DNA of 64,000 bases from the NCBI RefSeq assembly GCF_009769755.1, contig NZ_SDWJ01000001.1, forward strand, positions 248,001-312,000, written 5' to 3'. A program made the position numbers and the translations under genes. The notes beneath the pieces are model-generated. The model was not told where the DNA came from. It searched no databases and saw nothing but the letters and a program-made list of their open reading frames with translations. Below are positions 44,617 to 54,288 of this stretch, in pieces; positions within the stretch are counted from its first letter, which is position 1, and each line of letters starts with the position of its first letter. The stretch comes from Sphingorhabdus profundilacus. Lineage in GTDB: Bacteria > Pseudomonadota > Alphaproteobacteria > Sphingomonadales > Sphingomonadaceae.

Positions 44617-46242
44617 ATGTCATTCATCATAAATCGCCGCGCGTTATTGGCAACAGCCGGTTTTGGAATTGGCGGACTGATGCTTCCGGGCGGTGCGGCG
44701 ATGGCGCAGGCTCTGTTGGGATTGACCGGCTTCACGCATAATGTGGCCAGTGGTGAACCTGGGCCGGATTCGGTTCTGTTGTGGACGCGCTATGTCAATC
44801 CGACGGGCGGGCCATCCAAGGTGCGGGTCGAAATTTCCGAAAGCCGTGATTTTGCGAAAATTGCCGGTGGCGGGCAGATGGTGACGGGCCCGTGGCGTGA
44901 CCATACGGTAAAGATTACCGTCGACAATCTGGCACCGGGTAAATGGCACTGGTTCCGCTTCATTGCGCCCGATGGCAGCATTTCGCCGGTCGGTCGCACC
45001 AAGACGCTGCCGGTCGGGAAGGCCAGTAACTTCAATATCGCGATATTTTCCTGCTCCAACCTCGGCTTTGGCGAATTCAACGCCTATGGTCATGCCGCAG
45101 CGCGCGAGGATATCGATCTGGTCCTGCACATGGGCGATTATATTTATGAATATGCGCGTGGCGGCTATGATGGCGGCGCTAAATTTTCGGCGCGGATATT
45201 CCCGGCAGATGAAATTCTGAACTTGGCGGATTATCGCCTGCGCTATGCAAGCTATCGGTCCGACCCGCAATTACAGGCCTTGCACGCCAATTTCCCTATG
45301 ATTGCCAATACCGACGATCATGAAGGCGCCAATGACAGTTGGGAAGGTGGCGCGCAAAATCATACACCGGATGAGGGCGACTGGAGCGCGCGTCGGAACG
45401 CCGCGATGCAGGTGTGGCGGGAATGGTTGCCGGTGGGCGAACAGCCTTGGAAAGAATATCCCATTGGCGATCTTGCGACCTATTATCGTACAGACACCCG
45501 CATGGTTGCACGGTCCAAACCCTATTCGCATGGAGATTTGGCGCGGGCGGCCGATCCGGAAAAGGCGTTTGCGGAATTTCGTGATGGCGCATGGCGCGAC
45601 CCGGCGATGACGATGTTCGGGACCGAACAGGAAAGCTGGCTCTTCAGCGCTATTGCGCGAAACAAGGGCACCTGGGCGGTGCTCGGAACCGGCACGAATA
45701 TGGGGTATAATTTCACGCCGGAAGAGGCGATGAACTGGTTCCCCAAGGACGCGCCTGACCGCACCAAGAATTTCGTCCGCCAGGGAATAGCAGCGGCGAA
45801 GGCCGGACTTCCCTATAATCTCGACAATTGGGGTGGCTATCCCGTCGCCCGGTCCCGCGTTCTTGCCGCCGCACAGCGGGCTGATGCGAACTTGGTCGTT
45901 GTTACCGGCGACAGCCACAATGGCTGGGCTTTTGATCTTCCAGAGGGCGGCAAACCGGCTGGCGTCGAATTTGGCGGCCATAGTGTTAGTTCGCCCGGCT
46001 TTGAAAGCGCAACGGCAGGGGTCGATCCCGCGGTCATCGCCCGCAATCTGCAAGAGGCGAGCAAGCAGGAACTGCGTTGGGTCGACACATCCAACCGTGG
46101 TTATATGCATTTAGCACTGACACCGCAGGCCGCGACAAACGAGTGGGTGTTCATGCAAACCGTCAAGGATGTGTCCTTGGCAACCAAGCCAAGCCACCGC
46201 ATGAAAGTGCGCCCCGGCCGCAAGGTTCTGGAATCGGCTTAG
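44617..46242 (+). CDS. phoD: PhoD-like alkaline phosphatase/phosphodiesterase, TAT-exported
   Basis: 541 aa. TAT signal NRRALLATAGFGIGGLMLPGG at the N-terminus, then the PhoD core: FTHNVASGEPGPDSVLLWTR, LHMGDYIYEYARGGY (metal ligands), ANTDDHEGANDSWEGGAQNH and VVTGDSHNGWAFDL. It hydrolyses phosphodiesters/monoesters outside the cytoplasm, using Ca/Fe. It follows kynU by 17 bp with CAGGG before the ATG, an unexpected partner for tryptophan degradation. A large palindrome ends the unit. Confidence 0.88.
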   Translation: MSFIINRRALLATAGFGIGGLMLPGGAAMAQALLGLTGFTHNVASGEPGPDSVLLWTRYVNPTGGPSKVRVEISESRDFAKIAGGGQMVTGPWRDHTVKITVDNLAPGKWHWFRFIAPDGSISPVGRTKTLPVGKASNFNIAIFSCSNLGFGEFNAYGHAAAREDIDLVLHMGDYIYEYARGGYDGGAKFSARIFPADEILNLADYRLRYASYRSDPQLQALHANFPMIANTDDHEGANDSWEGGAQNHTPDEGDWSARRNAAMQVWREWLPVGEQPWKEYPIGDLATYYRTDTRMVARSKPYSHGDLARAADPEKAFAEFRDGAWRDPAMTMFGTEQESWLFSAIARNKGTWAVLGTGTNMGYNFTPEEAMNWFPKDAPDRTKNFVRQGIAAAKAGLPYNLDNWGGYPVARSRVLAAAQRADANLVVVTGDSHNGWAFDLPEGGKPAGVEFGGHSVSSPGFESATAGVDPAVIARNLQEASKQELRWVDTSNRGYMHLALTPQAATNEWVFMQTVKDVSLATKPSHRMKVRPGRKVLESA

Positions 46243-46267
46243 GCGCAAGCCTCACGGCACCCCATCC

Positions 46268-46309
46268 AAATCAAGCGCGTTTAATCGCCCGATTAAACGC
46301 GCTTGATTT
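46268..46309. terminator. 42-base near-perfect palindrome, possibly a two-way terminator or operator
   Basis: Arms of 20 bp (AAATCAAGCGCGTTTAATCG and its complement) with a two-base loop. Only a weak T run follows (TTTCTTG), so termination is plausible but not certain; the site is 26 bp after phoD and about 50 bp before the acyl-CoA dehydrogenase start. Confidence 0.55.
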
Positions 46310-46359
46310 CTTGCCCGGCATCGCGTCAAAGAGAATCAAACAAAAGACGGGAGAGTGCG

Positions 46360-47478
46360 ATGCAGATGGCTGGGCTTGGATATAGCGAAGAGCAAATTGA
46401 GCTGCTGGACGTGGCGACGACATTTTGCCGCGACAAGTCCCCGATCGACAAAGTTCGCAAACTCATCGAAAGCGACCTTGGTTATGATGCCGACATCTGG
46501 GCGGAAATGGCTGCACTGGGATGGTCTGCCATCGCAATCCCGGAACCACATGGCGGGGTTGGCCTCACCTTGGCGGAGGTTGTTCCAGTTGTAGAGCAAA
46601 TGGGCCGCCATCTGATGGCATCGCCGTTCGTGGCGTCCACGCTCGCCGCACAGGCTTTGATTGCGGGCGGGACGGAGTCGCAGAAGGCGGAATGGCTCCC
46701 CAAAATCGCAGAGGGCTCCATCGGCACGTTGGCGCTGTATGAAGCGCATGGTGATTGGGATCTCGGCAATATCACCGCCACTGCGCGATCCGATGGAGGC
46801 AAACTGCACCTGTCGGGGGAAAAGCTCTTTGCGCTATGGGCGGAATCGGCCGACGGCATCATAGTTTCCGTCATGCTCGACGGCAAGCCAGCGCTCCTGC
46901 TTCTGACGAGTGCACAAATCACAGGCCGTTTACGCCGCGAAGCGATCATCGACGAAACCAAGCGCAGCTTTGCGCTGTCGCTCGACGGTCTCGAAGTCGA
47001 GACGTCGGCGCTGCTGGACGTAGGCAATGCCGCGCAAACACTGGCGCATATCGAACAGGCGGCAACTTTGTTGCAGAGCGCAGAAATGTGCGGCGGGTCG
47101 CAAAGCGTGATCGACTATACGATCAGCTATCTGCAAACGCGCAAGCAGTTCGGCAAAATCATTGGCGAATATCAGGCGCTGAAACACCCGACGGTCGATG
47201 CCTATGTCGATTATGAAAAGGCGCGCTCGCATCTCTACAGCGCCGCCAGCAGCTTCAGCGATCAGGGCTTGGGCGAAATCGCGGTCCGTATGGCTAAGGC
47301 GGCGGCGGATGGTGTCTACAGTTTTGCCGCCGATCGTGCAATCCAGTTCCATGGCGGCTTCGGGTTCACGCATGATTGCGATGCGGGCCTGCATCGCCGT
47401 GCCGCCATTTTCCAGGCATCGCAATTTGGCGACGCCGCATGGCAGCGCGCCAAACTGAGTCATCTATTGCTCGGATAA
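46360..47478 (+). CDS. Acyl-CoA dehydrogenase family protein
   Basis: 372 aa. Family segments: MAALGWSAIAIPEPHGGVGLTLAEVVPVVEQMG (N-terminal helical domain), LQTRKQFGKIIGEYQALKHPTVDAY (FAD-binding Arg and Gln region) and FHGGFGFTHDCDAGLHRRAAIF (C-terminal). It lacks the strict TEPGxGSD motif of short-chain enzymes, so it is the shorter paralogue type that often acts in heterodimers with another dehydrogenase. Start ATG at 46360, with GGGAGAG upstream. Substrate unclear; standalone gene. Confidence 0.83.
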   Translation: MQMAGLGYSEEQIELLDVATTFCRDKSPIDKVRKLIESDLGYDADIWAEMAALGWSAIAIPEPHGGVGLTLAEVVPVVEQMGRHLMASPFVASTLAAQALIAGGTESQKAEWLPKIAEGSIGTLALYEAHGDWDLGNITATARSDGGKLHLSGEKLFALWAESADGIIVSVMLDGKPALLLLTSAQITGRLRREAIIDETKRSFALSLDGLEVETSALLDVGNAAQTLAHIEQAATLLQSAEMCGGSQSVIDYTISYLQTRKQFGKIIGEYQALKHPTVDAYVDYEKARSHLYSAASSFSDQGLGEIAVRMAKAAADGVYSFAADRAIQFHGGFGFTHDCDAGLHRRAAIFQASQFGDAAWQRAKLSHLLLG

Positions 47479-47498
47479 GGGCGGGATAATTTCTGCCT

Positions 47499-49049
47499 TT
47501 ACGACCGGATGAGATAATCAAAGGCGGACAGGGCCGCTTTCGTGCCTTCGCCCATGGCGACGATAATCTGCTTATAGGGCACGGTGGTCACATCGCCTGC
47601 GGCAAATACTCCGGGCAGATTTGTCGCGCCATGCGAGTCTATTTCGATTTCTCCACGCCCGGACAGGGAGAGGGGGCCTTGCAACCATTCGGTGTTGGGA
47701 ACCAAACCGATCTGCACGAAAATGCCTTCCAGATCGACCCGATGCAGTTCTTCGGTTGCCCGGTCCTTATACTGCAGACCCTTCACCTTCTCTCCATCGC
47801 CAAGCACTTCGGTGGTGAGGGCGGAGGTAATGATGGTAACGTTGGGAAGGCTACGCAGCTTGGCCTGCAGCACAGCGTCGGCGCGCAACTGGGCATCATA
47901 TTCAATCAAGGTGACATGCGCGACGATACCGGCAAGATCGATGGCGGCCTCCACGCCCGAGTTGCCACCGCCGATGACGGCTGTGCGCTTACCTTTGTAC
48001 AGTGGACCATCGCAGTGCGGGCAATAGGCAACGCCTTTGTTGCGATACATATCTTCGCCGGGCGCACCCATTTGCCGCCAGCGGGCACCAGTGGACAAAA
48101 TGATTGTTTTGGCTTTCAGGCTGGCGCCGCTTGCAAGCTTCACCTCATGCAATCCGCCCGCTTCGCCCGGTATCAAGGCGCTGGCGGTTTGCAGGTTCAT
48201 GATATCGACCTCATAGTCGCGAACATGCTGTTCCAATTGCGCTGCGAGTTTCGGGCCTTCGGTGTGCGAAACGGAAATGAAGTTTTCGATGCCCATGGTA
48301 TCCAGCACCTGACCACCAAAGCGTTCGGCAACGACACCGGTCCGAATTCCCTTGCGCGCGGCATAGATAGCCGCCGCGGCACCGGCTGGGCCGCCACCGA
48401 TAACCAGAACATCGAAGGGGTCTTTGGCAGCAATCTTCTCGGCAGCACGCGCGACTGTGCCGCTGTCCAGTTTTGCCATGATCTGAGCAAGGTCCATCCG
48501 CCCTTGGCCAAATGGTTCGCCATTCAGATAGACAGCGGGAACAGCCATTACCTTGCGTGTTTCGACCTCTTCGCGGAACAAGGCACCATCAATTGCGACA
48601 TGGCGGACATTGGGGTTAAGCGCGGCCATGATGTTGATGGCCTGCACGACATCCGGACAATTCTGGCAGGTCAGCGAATAGAAGGTCTCGAAGTGAAATT
48701 CCCCCTCCAGCGCCCGGACCGAATCCAGCAATTCGGCTTCTTCCTTGGGCGGATGACCACCCATATGGAGCAGTGCCAAAACCAGCGACGTGAATTCATG
48801 GCCGAGAGGTAATCCGGCAAACCGGGTTTCAGCCGTACCGTCGGCACGGCGGATGGCAAAAGACGGCACGCGATCTGCTTGCCCGTCAAAGCGTGCGGTC
48901 ACAAGATCGGATTGCGCCGCCACGTCTTCGACCAACGAACGCATTTCTGCCGCCTTCGGGCTATCGTCCAGCGTCGCCACCAATTCGACCGGCGTGCGCA
49001 GGTTGCCAAGATAGGTTTTCAACTGGGCTGTTGTTGCAGCATCAAGCAT
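47499..49049 (-). CDS. ahpF: Alkyl hydroperoxide reductase subunit F
   Basis: 516 aa. The N-terminal thioredoxin-like pair has the CQNCPDV redox site (near residue 130). The C-terminal half is thioredoxin-reductase-like: [20 protein letters not shown] (FAD), YCPHCDGP (active disulfide), [17 protein letters not shown] (NADPH) and [16 protein letters not shown]. It reduces AhpC with NADH. It follows ahpC on the same strand with a 118-bp spacer. Normal length. Confidence 0.96.
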   Translation of the reverse strand: MLDAATTAQLKTYLGNLRTPVELVATLDDSPKAAEMRSLVEDVAAQSDLVTARFDGQADRVPSFAIRRADGTAETRFAGLPLGHEFTSLVLALLHMGGHPPKEEAELLDSVRALEGEFHFETFYSLTCQNCPDVVQAINIMAALNPNVRHVAIDGALFREEVETRKVMAVPAVYLNGEPFGQGRMDLAQIMAKLDSGTVARAAEKIAAKDPFDVLVIGGGPAGAAAAIYAARKGIRTGVVAERFGGQVLDTMGIENFISVSHTEGPKLAAQLEQHVRDYEVDIMNLQTASALIPGEAGGLHEVKLASGASLKAKTIILSTGARWRQMGAPGEDMYRNKGVAYCPHCDGPLYKGKRTAVIGGGNSGVEAAIDLAGIVAHVTLIEYDAQLRADAVLQAKLRSLPNVTIITSALTTEVLGDGEKVKGLQYKDRATEELHRVDLEGIFVQIGLVPNTEWLQGPLSLSGRGEIEIDSHGATNLPGVFAAGDVTTVPYKQIIVAMGEGTKAALSAFDYLIRS

Positions 49050-49167
49050 GGCTGTGTCTCTTCAATGCAAGCGGGATCGGTCCGCGAAAACTGCGGTGCG
49101 ACAAGGATGGATTTTTGGGGGTAGCGCCGCGCCACCCGAAAGCAGCGCGGCGTCTGGCAGATGTTGG

Positions 49168-49731
49168 TTAGATCTTGCCAACCAGGTCGATGGAAGGCGC
49201 AAGTGTTTCGCCACCTTCTTCCCACTTGGCGGGGCAAACCTGACCGGGATGTTCGCGCACGTAAATCGCAGCCTTGATCTTGCGGACCAATTCCACGGCA
49301 TTACGGCCTACGCCTTCGCAGGTGATTTCAGTAACCTGGATAACGCCGTCCGGATCGACAACAAATGTCGCACGGTCGGCAAGGCCCTGACCTTCACGCA
49401 GCACGCCGAAATTGTTGCTGATCACATGATTCTGGTCGCCCAGCATGTGATAGTTGATCTTGCCAATGGCCGGCGAGCTGTCGTGCCACGCCTTGTGGCT
49501 GAAATGTGTGTCGGTAGACACAGCATAGACTTCAACGCCCATGGCTTGCAGATCGGCATATTGGTCGGCCAAATCTTCAAGTTCGGTGGGGCAGACGAAG
49601 GTAAAGTCGGCGGGATAGAAAAAGAATACGGCCCATTTTCCGGTTACATCCGTATCGGAAACTTCAACGAACTTACCTGCTTTGTAAGATTGCGTGGTGA
49701 ACGGCTTAATGGTTGAACCTATGATACCCAT
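49168..49731 (-). CDS. ahpC: Alkyl hydroperoxide reductase AhpC (2-Cys peroxiredoxin)
   Basis: 187 aa. Peroxidatic Cys in [20 protein letters not shown], resolving Cys in [13 protein letters not shown]. The start is the ATG at 49731, with AAAGG about six bases upstream; the longer open frame has no similarity. It detoxifies H2O2 and alkyl hydroperoxides with AhpF. The OxyR-like dyad at 49820-49838 lies about 90 bp upstream. Confidence 0.96.
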   Translation of the reverse strand: MGIIGSTIKPFTTQSYKAGKFVEVSDTDVTGKWAVFFFYPADFTFVCPTELEDLADQYADLQAMGVEVYAVSTDTHFSHKAWHDSSPAIGKINYHMLGDQNHVISNNFGVLREGQGLADRATFVVDPDGVIQVTEITCEGVGRNAVELVRKIKAAIYVREHPGQVCPAKWEEGGETLAPSIDLVGKI

Positions 49732-49819
49732 ATTCTGACCTTTCGAGAGTGAATTGATTTCGATGACAGTCCCAAAGCGGATTACGCTGTAATCGTCCAG
49801 CAACTGTTTTTGCAAAGAG

Positions 49820-49838
49820 TAATCGATCTGATCGATTA
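49820..49838. promoter_or_regulatory. OxyR-like binding site upstream of ahpC
   Basis: Perfect dyad TAATCGAT-CTG-ATCGATTA. Its core ATCGATCTGATCGAT meets most fixed positions of the OxyR half-site ATAGnTnnnAnCTAT (A-T..G.T...A.C..A-T). No oxyR gene is in the window. Confidence 0.6.
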
Positions 49839-49916
49839 AAACCGATTTTCACGACATATTTTTAAATATGTACGTTCGAAGTCAATTCAAGCTCAGGCGC
49901 AGAAATTTCGGGAAAA

Positions 49917-49993
49917 TGGTGCACCCAAGAGGATTCGAACCTCTGGCCTCTGCCTTCGGAGGGCAGCGCTCTATCCAGCTGAGCTATGGGTGC
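49917..49993 (-). tRNA. tRNA-Arg(CCG)
   Basis: Cloverleaf with acceptor GCACCCA / TGGGTGC, D-arm GCTCAGCTGGATAGAGC, anticodon arm CTGCC-CTCCGAA-GGCAG (anticodon CCG), T-arm GAGGTTCGAATCCTC, discriminator A and encoded CCA. 77 nt including CCA. Standing alone between ahpC and the valine operon. Confidence 0.97.
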
Positions 49994-50158
49994 TTTACTT
50001 GTGCCGCGCGATTAGCAGGGTGCGTGGCTTTTCGCCAAGCCCTTTTTTGGTCAGCGTCATTTAGCAGCCGCCCTTTCTGCCATCGCGGGCCCTATCACTA
50101 TGTAAACTAGGCTTGCTATTGGCTGGATATGTTGAATTTGCAATGCTACGGGGGCGCC

Positions 50159-51304
50159 ATGCACAACCAATTTGACCTGACTGAAGATCAAGTGGCCATT
50201 CAGGATATGGCGCGCAAATTCACGGCAGATGCCATTACGCCCTTTGCGGCGGAATGGGACGAGAAAAGCCATTATCCGGTCGACGTCTGGAAGGCAGCCG
50301 GTCAGCTTGGCTTTGGGGCCATTTATGTCTCCGAAGAATCGGGTGGTACAGGACTTGGCCGGCTTGAAGCCGCGCTCATCATGGAAGCGATGGCCTATGG
50401 CTGTCCTTCGACGAGTGCCTTTATTTCGATCCACAATATGGCCGCCTGGATGATCGACTGTTTTGGCAGTGCCGAGCTGAAGGCCCGTTTCCTGCCCGAC
50501 CTGATTGGTATGGACAAGATTGCATCCTATTGCCTGACCGAACCGGGCAGTGGATCGGATGCGGCGGCATTGAAAACGACCGCGCGGCTCGATGGCGATC
50601 ATTATGTGCTGAACGGCACGAAACAGTTCATCAGCGGCGCGGGCTATAATGATGTCTATGTCGTGATGGTCCGTACCGGCGACAATGGCGCAAAAGGGAT
50701 TAGCTGCCTTGTCGTTGAAAAGGACACACCGGGCCTGAGCTTTGGTGCGCCCGAGAAAAAACTGGGTTGGAATGCTTCGCCGACCGCTCAGGTGATCTTT
50801 GAAGATTGCCGTGTCCCTGTTGCGAACCGTGTCGGGGCAGAAGGCGACGGCTTTCGTTTCGCCATGATGGGTCTGGACGGCGGACGGCTTAATATCGGCG
50901 CCTGTTCGCTTGGTGGCGCGCAGCGCTGCCTTGACGAAGCGATCAGATATACCAAGGAACGCCAGCAGTTCGGGCAACCTGTTGCTGATTTCCAGAATAC
51001 GCAGTTCATGCTGGCCGACATGGCGACCGACCTCGAAGCAGCGCGTGCGTTGCTATATATGGCGGCTGCGAAGGTCAGCGCTAACGCCCCCGACAAGTCG
51101 CGCTTTTCGGCGATGGCCAAGCGGCTCGCGACAGATAGCGGCAGCGAAATCGTCAACAAGGCGCTGCAGCTTTTCGGCGGCTATGGATATCTCCGCGATT
51201 ACCCGATTGAGCGTTTCTGGCGCGACTTGCGGGTGCATTCGATCCTGGAAGGCACCAATCAGGTCATGCGGATGATCATCGGCCGGGACCTGTTACGCCA
51301 ATGA
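50159..51304 (+). CDS. Acyl-CoA dehydrogenase, isobutyryl-CoA type
   Basis: 381 aa. FDLTEDQVAIQDMARKFTAD at the N-terminus, CLTEPGSGSDAAAL (TEPGSGSD), KERQQFGQPVADFQNTQFMLAD and a C-terminal FWRDLRVHSILEGTNQVMRM with the Glu catalytic base in the ILEGTN motif. Together with the next two genes it forms a valine-degradation route: isobutyryl-CoA to methacrylyl-CoA. I choose the ATG at 50159; an ATG at 50129 is ten codons earlier. The stop overlaps the next start. Confidence 0.9.
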   Translation: MHNQFDLTEDQVAIQDMARKFTADAITPFAAEWDEKSHYPVDVWKAAGQLGFGAIYVSEESGGTGLGRLEAALIMEAMAYGCPSTSAFISIHNMAAWMIDCFGSAELKARFLPDLIGMDKIASYCLTEPGSGSDAAALKTTARLDGDHYVLNGTKQFISGAGYNDVYVVMVRTGDNGAKGISCLVVEKDTPGLSFGAPEKKLGWNASPTAQVIFEDCRVPVANRVGAEGDGFRFAMMGLDGGRLNIGACSLGGAQRCLDEAIRYTKERQQFGQPVADFQNTQFMLADMATDLEAARALLYMAAAKVSANAPDKSRFSAMAKRLATDSGSEIVNKALQLFGGYGYLRDYPIERFWRDLRVHSILEGTNQVMRMIIGRDLLRQ

Positions 51305-52350
51305 CGCAAGACATATTGACACGCATTGAGGGGCATGCCGGGATAATCAGTCTCAACCGGCCTTCGGCATTACACGCCCTTACACTGGATATGGTGCATG
51401 CCATGACGGATGTTCTTGTCAAATGGCAGACGTCGAAAAAGGTGAAATGCATCATCATCGACCATGCCGAAGGTCGCGGGTTTTGTGCAGGAGGCGATAT
51501 CGCCTTTCTCCGCAACTCAGCCCTGAACGATGCGGGACAATCGGGTCGACAGTTCTTCCACGACGAATATCAACTCAACCATTTGCTCTTTACCTATCCC
51601 AAGCCTGTGGTCGCCTTCATGGACGGTATTACCATGGGCGGCGGCGTGGGCATCAGTCAGCCTGCCCGTTTTCGTGTGGCGACTGAAAATACCCGTTTTG
51701 CGATGCCGGAAACCGGTATCGGCCTGTTTCCAGATGTCGGCGGCGGCTGGTATCTGTCGCGGCTTGAGGGCAGGGTCGGCCAGTTCCTCGCATTAACCGG
51801 CGCACGGATTGCGGGACCGGGCTGCCTCGCGCTCGGTTTGGCCTCGCACTATATCCCGAGTGAAGCGTTGGCCGACGCCAAGGCACGCATTGCGGTTGAA
51901 GATGTTGACCGGATCGACGGTATATTGGGAACATTGGCGGTGACCCCGCCGCCGTCCAAAATCGTGGAAACACTTTTCCAGATAAACCGCCATTTTGCAT
52001 CGGACAGGTTTGAAGATATCCTCGCCAGCCTTGATGGGGACGATAGCGACTGGGCGATGCGGGAAGCGGCGACGTTGCGGTCAAAAAGTCCGCAAACCTG
52101 CAAGGTAGCGTTGCGCCAATTGGCCAAAAGCATGAAGCTGGACGACTTTGCGGACAATATGGCGATGGAGTATCGCATCGCCAGCCGCGTCCTGACCCGG
52201 CCCGATTTTGCCGAGGGCGTGCGCGCAGTGATCGTTGACAAGGATAATGCGCCCAAATGGGATCCAGCCCAACCGGAGGATGTCACCGACGCGCTGCTCG
52301 ACACCATATTTGCGGCACTGCCGGCTGATGAAGAATGGAAACCCCTATGA
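51301..52350 (+). CDS. 3-hydroxyisobutyryl-CoA hydrolase (HIBCH type)
   Basis: 349 aa, crotonase fold. [35 protein letters not shown] and [24 protein letters not shown] carry the oxyanion loops and the catalytic acidic residues of the hydrolase branch ([12 protein letters not shown]). It releases 3-hydroxyisobutyrate from its CoA ester. ATGA overlap with the dehydrogenase before it and with the hydratase after it. The longer C-terminal domain separates it from plain hydratases. Confidence 0.9.
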   Translation: MTQDILTRIEGHAGIISLNRPSALHALTLDMVHAMTDVLVKWQTSKKVKCIIIDHAEGRGFCAGGDIAFLRNSALNDAGQSGRQFFHDEYQLNHLLFTYPKPVVAFMDGITMGGGVGISQPARFRVATENTRFAMPETGIGLFPDVGGGWYLSRLEGRVGQFLALTGARIAGPGCLALGLASHYIPSEALADAKARIAVEDVDRIDGILGTLAVTPPPSKIVETLFQINRHFASDRFEDILASLDGDDSDWAMREAATLRSKSPQTCKVALRQLAKSMKLDDFADNMAMEYRIASRVLTRPDFAEGVRAVIVDKDNAPKWDPAQPEDVTDALLDTIFAALPADEEWKPL

Positions 52351-53120
52351 CCTATGAGACCTTGCTCGTTGAACAACGTGGTGCAGTCACACTCATCACG
52401 CTGAACCGGCCACAGGCACTGAATGCACTGAACAGCCAGTTGCTCGCGGATCTTATAACGGCTTTCGCTGCGTTTGACGCCGATGACAGCCAGCGCTGCG
52501 CCGTGCTCACCGGCAGTGAAAAGGCTTTTGCGGCGGGCGCGGATATCAAGGAAATGGCGTCCCAGTCCTTCGCCGATATGTATGGCAGCAACTTCTTCGC
52601 CGGATATGATCGCGTGACTGCTACGCGCAAACCTTGGATCGCCGCCGTCAACGGGTTTGCACTGGGGGGTGGTTGCGAACTGGCGATGATGGCGGACTTC
52701 ATCGTTGCGGGCGACAATGCCAAATTTGGTCAGCCCGAAATCAAGCTGGCGGTGACCCCCGGTATGGGCGGATCGCAACGTCTGACACGGGCAATCGGCA
52801 AGGCCAAGGCGATGGAAATGTGCCTGACCGGCCGGATGATGGACGCGGCAGAAGCCGAACGGTCCGGCTTGGCCGCTAAGGTCGTTCCCGCCGCCGATCT
52901 GGTTGACGAAGCTATGAAGACGGCGGAAGCCATTGCCGCAATGGCGCCACTTGCTGCGCTTGCCACCAAAGAAATGGTCAACGCAGCCTTTGAAACGACA
53001 TTACAGCAGGGTGTCGTGTTCGAACGTCGCCTGTTTCACGGCTTGTTCGGTTCGGCAGACCAGAAGGAGGGCATGGCCGCCTTTGTTGAAAAGCGGCCCG
53101 GCAACTGGACGGGCAAATAA
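52347..53120 (+). CDS. Enoyl-CoA hydratase
   Basis: 257 aa crotonase. [17 protein letters not shown] and [22 protein letters not shown] (oxyanion loops), [22 protein letters not shown] (catalytic Glu pair). It would hydrate methacrylyl-CoA to 3-hydroxyisobutyryl-CoA, the step between its two neighbours. Start is the ATG in the previous stop (ATGA). The 3-hydroxyisobutyrate dehydrogenase and methylmalonate-semialdehyde dehydrogenase genes of the pathway are not in the window. Confidence 0.9.
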   Translation: MTYETLLVEQRGAVTLITLNRPQALNALNSQLLADLITAFAAFDADDSQRCAVLTGSEKAFAAGADIKEMASQSFADMYGSNFFAGYDRVTATRKPWIAAVNGFALGGGCELAMMADFIVAGDNAKFGQPEIKLAVTPGMGGSQRLTRAIGKAKAMEMCLTGRMMDAAEAERSGLAAKVVPAADLVDEAMKTAEAIAAMAPLAALATKEMVNAAFETTLQQGVVFERRLFHGLFGSADQKEGMAAFVEKRPGNWTGK

Positions 53121-53129
53121 GCAGGTTCC

Positions 53130-53522
53130 TTAAGGCGCGGCGCTGATTTTCTCGACAGGCTGGAACTTTCCAAGCCCGCAACCCGCGCCTTCGGTTAGGC
53201 GGCCACCATAATCATGGAGCACGCGCACGATATCTACATTGCACAGCTGGTTTAGTGAGGTGCGGTAGGAAAAGCGGTCCTCAAACTTCAAGCCCGGGCA
53301 ACTGCTGGGCAAGGAGTTCCGGTAGGTTTTTCCACCTGCCATTTTGAAATCAATGGTGCTGTTGTCGATAACCTTTGTCGACCGTATCTGGTTGAGGGAC
53401 ACGCAGTTTACCGCCTTGCCAACGGCGCGTACCGGAGCAGGCTCTTTCTTCGCGGACAGGCCCGCCGTTGCGCCGCCTGACAGGAGCGCAAGGGCTGTTA
53501 CTCCCATGATTGATGCTCTCAT
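53130..53522 (-). CDS. Secreted DUF6491-family protein
   Basis: 130 aa. Signal peptide (SIMGVTALALLSGGATAG), then NCVSLNQIRSTKVIDNSTIDFKMAGGKTYRN, CPGLKFEDRFSYRTSLNQLCNVDIVRVL and GCGLGKFQPVE. This conserved pattern with three to four cysteines is that of DUF6491, frequent in sphingomonads and related groups; role unknown. GGGAGA lies just before the ATG at 53522. It is downstream of nth on the same strand. Confidence 0.78.
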   Translation of the reverse strand: MRASIMGVTALALLSGGATAGLSAKKEPAPVRAVGKAVNCVSLNQIRSTKVIDNSTIDFKMAGGKTYRNSLPSSCPGLKFEDRFSYRTSLNQLCNVDIVRVLHDYGGRLTEGAGCGLGKFQPVEKISAAP

Positions 53523-53565
53523 CTCGATTCTCCCGAGTTTGTCTGGGCCGCAAATTTCTAGTAGC

Positions 53566-54234
53566 TCAATCCACCTGAATAGGGGCTGACTTGTTTTTGG
53601 GTGCTGCGGTCTTGGGTTTGAACCGGCACAAATCGGCAACCGGACAGCGCCAGCATTCCGGCGTGCGCGCTTTGCAAATATACCGACCGTGAAGGATCAA
53701 CCAATGGTGCGCGCCGATCCGAAAGGGATGGGGAGTGCGCTTGTCGAGCGCTTTTTCAACCGCGAGCACGGTTTTCCCGGGTGCCAGACCCGTCCGGTTC
53801 CCGACGCGGAATATGTGCGTATCGACGGCAAAGGTTTCAGCGCCAAAGGCGGTGTTCATGACGACATTTGCCGTTTTACGCCCGACACCGGGCAATGCCT
53901 CCAACGCATCCCGATCGGCAGGAACCTCTCCGCCATGGTCGCGCACCAATATTTCTGACAATGCGATGACGTTTTTGGCCTTGCCGTTGAACAGGCCAAT
54001 GGTCTTGATATGCTCCTTGAGACCCGCCTCGCCCAATTGCACCATTTGTGCGGGCGTTTTTACCTCGGCAAATAGCTGCCGTGTAGCCTTGTTGACCCCG
54101 ACATCAGTCGACTGTGCCGAGCAGACGACTGCAACCAGCAATTGATAGACATTCCCATAAGCCAGCTCGGTCTCGGGCGACGGGTTGGCATCCGCGAGGC
54201 GGCGGTAAAATTCAAAGATATCGGCCTTTTTCAT
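53566..54234 (-). CDS. nth: Endonuclease III (Nth)
   Basis: 222 aa DNA glycosylase/AP lyase for oxidised pyrimidines. VAVVCSAQSTDVGVNKATRQLF, HhH motif LPGVGRKTANVVMNTAFG with catalytic Lys, VDTHIFRVGNRTGLA with the catalytic Asp and a [4Fe-4S] cluster CKARTPECWRCPVADLC (CX6CX2CX5C). The C-terminal tail is Lys/Pro-rich. Standard length. Confidence 0.96.
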   Translation of the reverse strand: MKKADIFEFYRRLADANPSPETELAYGNVYQLLVAVVCSAQSTDVGVNKATRQLFAEVKTPAQMVQLGEAGLKEHIKTIGLFNGKAKNVIALSEILVRDHGGEVPADRDALEALPGVGRKTANVVMNTAFGAETFAVDTHIFRVGNRTGLAPGKTVLAVEKALDKRTPHPFRIGAHHWLILHGRYICKARTPECWRCPVADLCRFKPKTAAPKNKSAPIQVD

Positions 54235-54288
54235 GTGTCGCCTTGCGGTGTTAAGGAATGCAGCGACCCATAGCCGATTTCAGGGAAA

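Noticed and set aside
47631-48812. Plus-strand open frame of about 390 codons opposite ahpF
   Set aside because: Antisense to ahpF, which is complete and well conserved; no protein-like pattern in the frame.
49917-49993. tRNA-Arg as an island attachment site
   Set aside because: No partial copy of its 3' end was noticed nearby, and flanking genes are core.
49868-50110. Plus-strand open frame over the tRNA-Arg region
   Set aside because: It runs through the tRNA gene in reverse; reading a protein here is an artefact.
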